Positions 61,637 through 64,000 of a DNA stretch of 64,000 bases are shown here, piece by piece. Location of the stretch: the NCBI GenBank assembly GCA_030424545.1, contig JAUHWL010000002.1, positions 1 to 64,000 of the forward strand, written 5' to 3'. A model generated the notes under the pieces. It did no database searches. It saw only the letters and a list, made by a program, of their open reading frames with translations, and was not told the DNA's origin. The translations under genes and the position numbers were made by a program. This DNA is from Bacteroidia bacterium. Lineage in GTDB: Bacteria; Bacteroidota; Bacteroidia; Flavobacteriales; Schleiferiaceae. The stretch's first letter is position 1; each line of letters opens with the position of its first letter.

Positions 61637-62305
61637 CTAATAATTCCGCTCCCCAAAAATTTTAGTTCCCACGCGTATCATATTGCTGCCGTTTTTTATA
61701 GCCACTGGGTAGTCTCCACTCATGCCCATGCTTAACACGTTAAAGGTTGAAGGTTGAAGGTTAAAAGTTGCAATGACTTCGTCAAAAAGAGATTTAAGTG
61801 TGGCAAACTCTTCCGCTACCTGGGTTTGGTTATCGGTAAATGTTGCCATGCCCATTAATCCGCGTACGCGGAGGTTGGGGTAGTTTTCTAGAGTTTTGTC
61901 TTTAAATAGGGCTGTAATTTCTTCGGCACTAAAACCAAATTTGGTTTCTTCATCGGCTATAAAAACTTGCAGTAAACAATCAATTACACGATTGTTTTTC
62001 ACAGCTTCTTTGTTTAATTCTTTAAGCACTTTTAGTCTATCAACACCATGAACTAAACTTACAAAAGGCGCAAAGTATTTTATCTTGTTGGTTTGCACGT
62101 GGCCAATCATGTGCCACTGAATGTCTTTGGGTAAACGCTCGGCCTTGGCGGCTAAATCTTGCACTTTGTTTTCGCCAAAAATGCGCTGTCCGGCATTGTA
62201 GGCTTCTAGTATGGCCTCGTCTGGTTTTGTTTTAGAAACGGCAACAAGGGTAACTTCTTTCGGTATTTCTGCCTGAAGCGCTGCCAAATTTTCTACAATG
62301 CTCAT
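61637..62305 (-). CDS. YggS-family PLP homeostasis protein
   Basis: 222 residues with a single alanine-racemase-like barrel. PLP-binding lysine in VAVSKTKP (near residue 25), then FGENKVQDL, WHMIGHVQTNK and MGMSGDYP motifs. YggS/PROSC proteins bind and buffer pyridoxal phosphate in the cytoplasm and have no known catalytic activity. Starts one base after the DUF1015 stop, so the two form an operon. Confidence 0.95.
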   Translation of the reverse strand: MSIVENLAALQAEIPKEVTLVAVSKTKPDEAILEAYNAGQRIFGENKVQDLAAKAERLPKDIQWHMIGHVQTNKIKYFAPFVSLVHGVDRLKVLKELNKEAVKNNRVIDCLLQVFIADEETKFGFSAEEITALFKDKTLENYPNLRVRGLMGMATFTDNQTQVAEEFATLKSLFDEVIATFNLQPSTFNVLSMGMSGDYPVAIKNGSNMIRVGTKIFGERNY

Positions 62306-62306
62306 G

Positions 62307-63536
62307 TTAATCTTTAAAGTTGTAAATGGTTAATCCGCTGCGCAATTTGGGTTCTATGTACGTGCTTTTTGGGGGCATCACTTTATCTTCGTCTGCCACA
62401 CGTTTTAATTGTTCTACCGAGATAGGATAGAGGCCAAAACCAACTTTATACTTGCCGCTATCTACGGCTTTTTTTAGGGTTTCTGGCCCTGTATTGCCGG
62501 GAGAAAAATCGATGCGCGAATCTGTTTTTAAATCTTTTATGCCCAAAACAGGGTCTAAAAGCAGTGCCGATAAAATATTACAATCTAAACTTTCTACGGC
62601 ATCTTCTGGGTTGTGGCTACCCGGTTTATTAAATAGAGCGTACCATTTTCCACCAACGTACATGCTCATTTCGTGCATGCTTTCTGGTTTATAAAGTTCA
62701 ACTTCTTTTTCGCGCACAAAAAAGTTTTCGGTAAGCTTTTGCAAAAACTCTTCGGTGGTCATACCGTTTAAATCTTTCACCAATCTGTCAAACCCGTGTA
62801 TGCGTATGGTAGATTCTGAAAGAAAATAGGCCATAAAATAATTCTGCGTATCATCCTCTTGATCCGAGGCAAATTTATCTGCCAACCTTACCGAGCTTGC
62901 GCAGCGGTGGTGGCCATCGGCAATGTATACTTTATCTACTTTGGCAAAAGATTCTTCAAACGCCTTTACGTCTTCTTCGTCTGTTACGGGCCACATTAAA
63001 TGCAACACTTTATCGGTAGATGTAAACTCATATTCGGCACGTTCTTTCATGTATTTGCTTTTAATTTCGGCAACCTTAGAAAGGGGGCGATGCATCAACA
63101 AAACAGGTTCGGCATTAAAACCGGTTTCGTGCAAATAATTGGTAAACATTTCTTCGCGATGGGTAAGGGTGTTTTCGTGCAGTTTAATTCGGCCTTCTCG
63201 ATAGTCGTTTACCGATACAGCTCCAATTAGCCCAGTAAATACATGGTTTTCGGCCTGCTGCTGGTAGATGTAAAACGCAGGCTTTTCTTCATCAATAAAA
63301 TAGCCCAGGTTTTTAAAATGTTTAAAATGATGTTTTACTTTTTTAAAGCGCTCAGTGCCTTCGCTTCTCACTTTTTCTTTGTATTCTGGATTTATTACAT
63401 GCAAAAATGTAAACGGATTTTTATCCAATTTGTCTATAAGCTCTTCTTCGCTATAACTTACATAAGAGCGCGAGGCTAATAAATAAGCTTTATCTCTGGT
63501 AGGGCGAGTAGCCTTAAACGGTTTAATTTTAATCAT
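62307..63536 (-). CDS. DUF1015 family protein
   Basis: 409 residues, full length for DUF1015. Motifs include YIADGHHRCASSVRLA and, near the C-terminus, KVGFGLYPISVEQLKRVADEDKVMPPKSTYIEPKLRSGL. A cytoplasmic protein of unknown function, in many bacteria encoded near serine biosynthesis genes. Co-transcribed with yggS. A TACATTTG -7 element lies 20 bp upstream (63557-63564, complement). Confidence 0.92.
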   Translation of the reverse strand: MIKIKPFKATRPTRDKAYLLASRSYVSYSEEELIDKLDKNPFTFLHVINPEYKEKVRSEGTERFKKVKHHFKHFKNLGYFIDEEKPAFYIYQQQAENHVFTGLIGAVSVNDYREGRIKLHENTLTHREEMFTNYLHETGFNAEPVLLMHRPLSKVAEIKSKYMKERAEYEFTSTDKVLHLMWPVTDEEDVKAFEESFAKVDKVYIADGHHRCASSVRLADKFASDQEDDTQNYFMAYFLSESTIRIHGFDRLVKDLNGMTTEEFLQKLTENFFVREKEVELYKPESMHEMSMYVGGKWYALFNKPGSHNPEDAVESLDCNILSALLLDPVLGIKDLKTDSRIDFSPGNTGPETLKKAVDSGKYKVGFGLYPISVEQLKRVADEDKVMPPKSTYIEPKLRSGLTIYNFKD

Positions 63537-63556
63537 GAAATAAATTTTTAAAGCGG

Positions 63557-63564
63557 CAAATGTA
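63557..63564 (-). promoter_or_regulatory. -7 element for DUF1015-yggS
   Basis: The minus strand reads TACATTTG, matching TAnnTTTG, 20 bp upstream of the DUF1015 start. Confidence 0.45.
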
Positions 63565-63681
63565 CGTGCAAATGTTTTTGTTGTGGAGACTTTTCCACCT
63601 TATTGCGGCCAACTTTTATTCTCTGTTAAATATATATCAGAGGCCATTATTAATGAATGAACCAACCTTTTTTGAAAGTTT

Positions 63682-63689
63682 TACATTTG
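63682..63689 (+). promoter_or_regulatory. -7 element for the gene running off the right edge
   Basis: TACATTTG, matching TAnnTTTG, 15 bp upstream of the ATG at 63705, so the leader would be about 10 bases. Confidence 0.5.
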
Positions 63690-63704
63690 AAAAAACACAA
63701 AGAC

Positions 63705-64000
63705 ATGAAAAGGAATTTGCTTGGTTTTTTATTTTGCCTTTTGGGCAGTACGCTATTTGGACAGGCGGTTATTCAAAGCGGAGATATTTTTTACCCACTT
63801 ACACCAGACACGGCAAAGGGTATTGAGGTTGCAACAGCGGGGTTGATGGCTCCAACAATAGGTGCAAATCAAACGTGGAATTATTCGGCAATTTCTGGAA
63901 ACAAGGCCAAAGATTTCAGTTTAAAAACGCCAAATACCAACCCAAACTTTCCCAATGCTACGGGGATGCTAAACACGCAAATTTACCTTGGGCCGATTTT
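63705..64000 (+). CDS. Exported protein, 3' end outside the window
   Basis: About 98 codons visible. A clear signal peptide (KRNLLGFLFCLLGSTLFGQA) is followed by a segment with a conserved-looking ANQTWNYSAISG motif seen at the start of many Bacteroidota secreted proteins that carry a C-terminal T9SS sorting domain; whether this one does cannot be told. The ATG at 63705 is preferred over longer frames from 63560 because it gives the signal peptide and lies just after a -7 element. Confidence 0.75.
   Translation, partial: MKRNLLGFLFCLLGSTLFGQAVIQSGDIFYPLTPDTAKGIEVATAGLMAPTIGANQTWNYSAISGNKAKDFSLKTPNTNPNFPNATGMLNTQIYLGPI

Noticed and set aside
63560-63826. 88-residue open frame at the right edge
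   Set aside because: It overlaps, in another frame, the better-supported exported protein starting at 63705 with a signal peptide and a -7 element.

Overview
The window looks like a chromosomal segment from a member of the Bacteroidota, most likely Flavobacteriales. The evidence is type IX secretion C-terminal sorting domains (types A and B), gldF/gldG gliding genes, TAnnTTTG-type -7 promoter elements, scarce Shine-Dalgarno signals, many DUF families typical of the phylum, and low to moderate GC. No rRNA, tRNA, CRISPR array, prophage or intact insertion sequence was seen.

Layout. 1-6.3 kb: end of a large T9SS-secreted repeat protein, an outer-membrane protein, two small DUF proteins and trmL. 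6.4-12 kb: a repeat-rich stretch with a fic gene broken by one in-frame stop, a small membrane-protein gene between two ~290-bp direct repeats, and leuS, which carries two G/C-rich palindromes inserted in frame. Four more copies of that palindrome type and a 15-bp minisatellite follow. 12-20 kb: two DUF2157/DUF4401-like membrane proteins, a T9SS type B protein, the ftsX-DUF3098-uppP-truB operon and queA. 20-30 kb: carbonic anhydrase, cold-shock protein, a secreted cyclophilin, rlmN, a small AT-rich island (HEPN-domain gene plus a small membrane-protein gene, each bounded by short inverted repeats), and a comM-like gene. The island and comM lie between inverted copies of a 61-bp repeat.

30.3-41.6 kb is the functional centre: a clade II (Sec-type) nitrous oxide reductase locus. 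It encodes a Cys-containing small protein, a Met-rich lipoprotein and a TonB-dependent receptor with an OprC/NosA-like CxxxM motif. Next come a lipoprotein cytochrome c, NosZ, a membrane protein, NosL, NosD, NosF, NosY, a fasciclin-domain lipoprotein and a Crp/Fnr regulator with an N-terminal Cys cluster. Three FNR-type boxes sit at regular distances from -7 elements in this locus. The inferred scheme is copper import, delivery to NosZ, electron supply by cytochrome c, and anaerobic control by the local regulator.

41.6-64 kb is mostly housekeeping: folC, an exbB-exbD-tonB-like set, nhaD, an amino-acid dehydrogenase, gldF-gldG-DUF4340, a SAM hydrolase-like gene, phoH, purC, a TonB receptor/DUF2141/LytTR two-component cluster, an exonuclease/GIY-YIG fusion, a yggS-DUF1015 pair and the start of another exported protein.

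Most worth a second look: palindromic elements embedded in the leuS reading frame, the FNR-box geometry across the nos locus, and the HEPN cassette-like island with nested palindromes.
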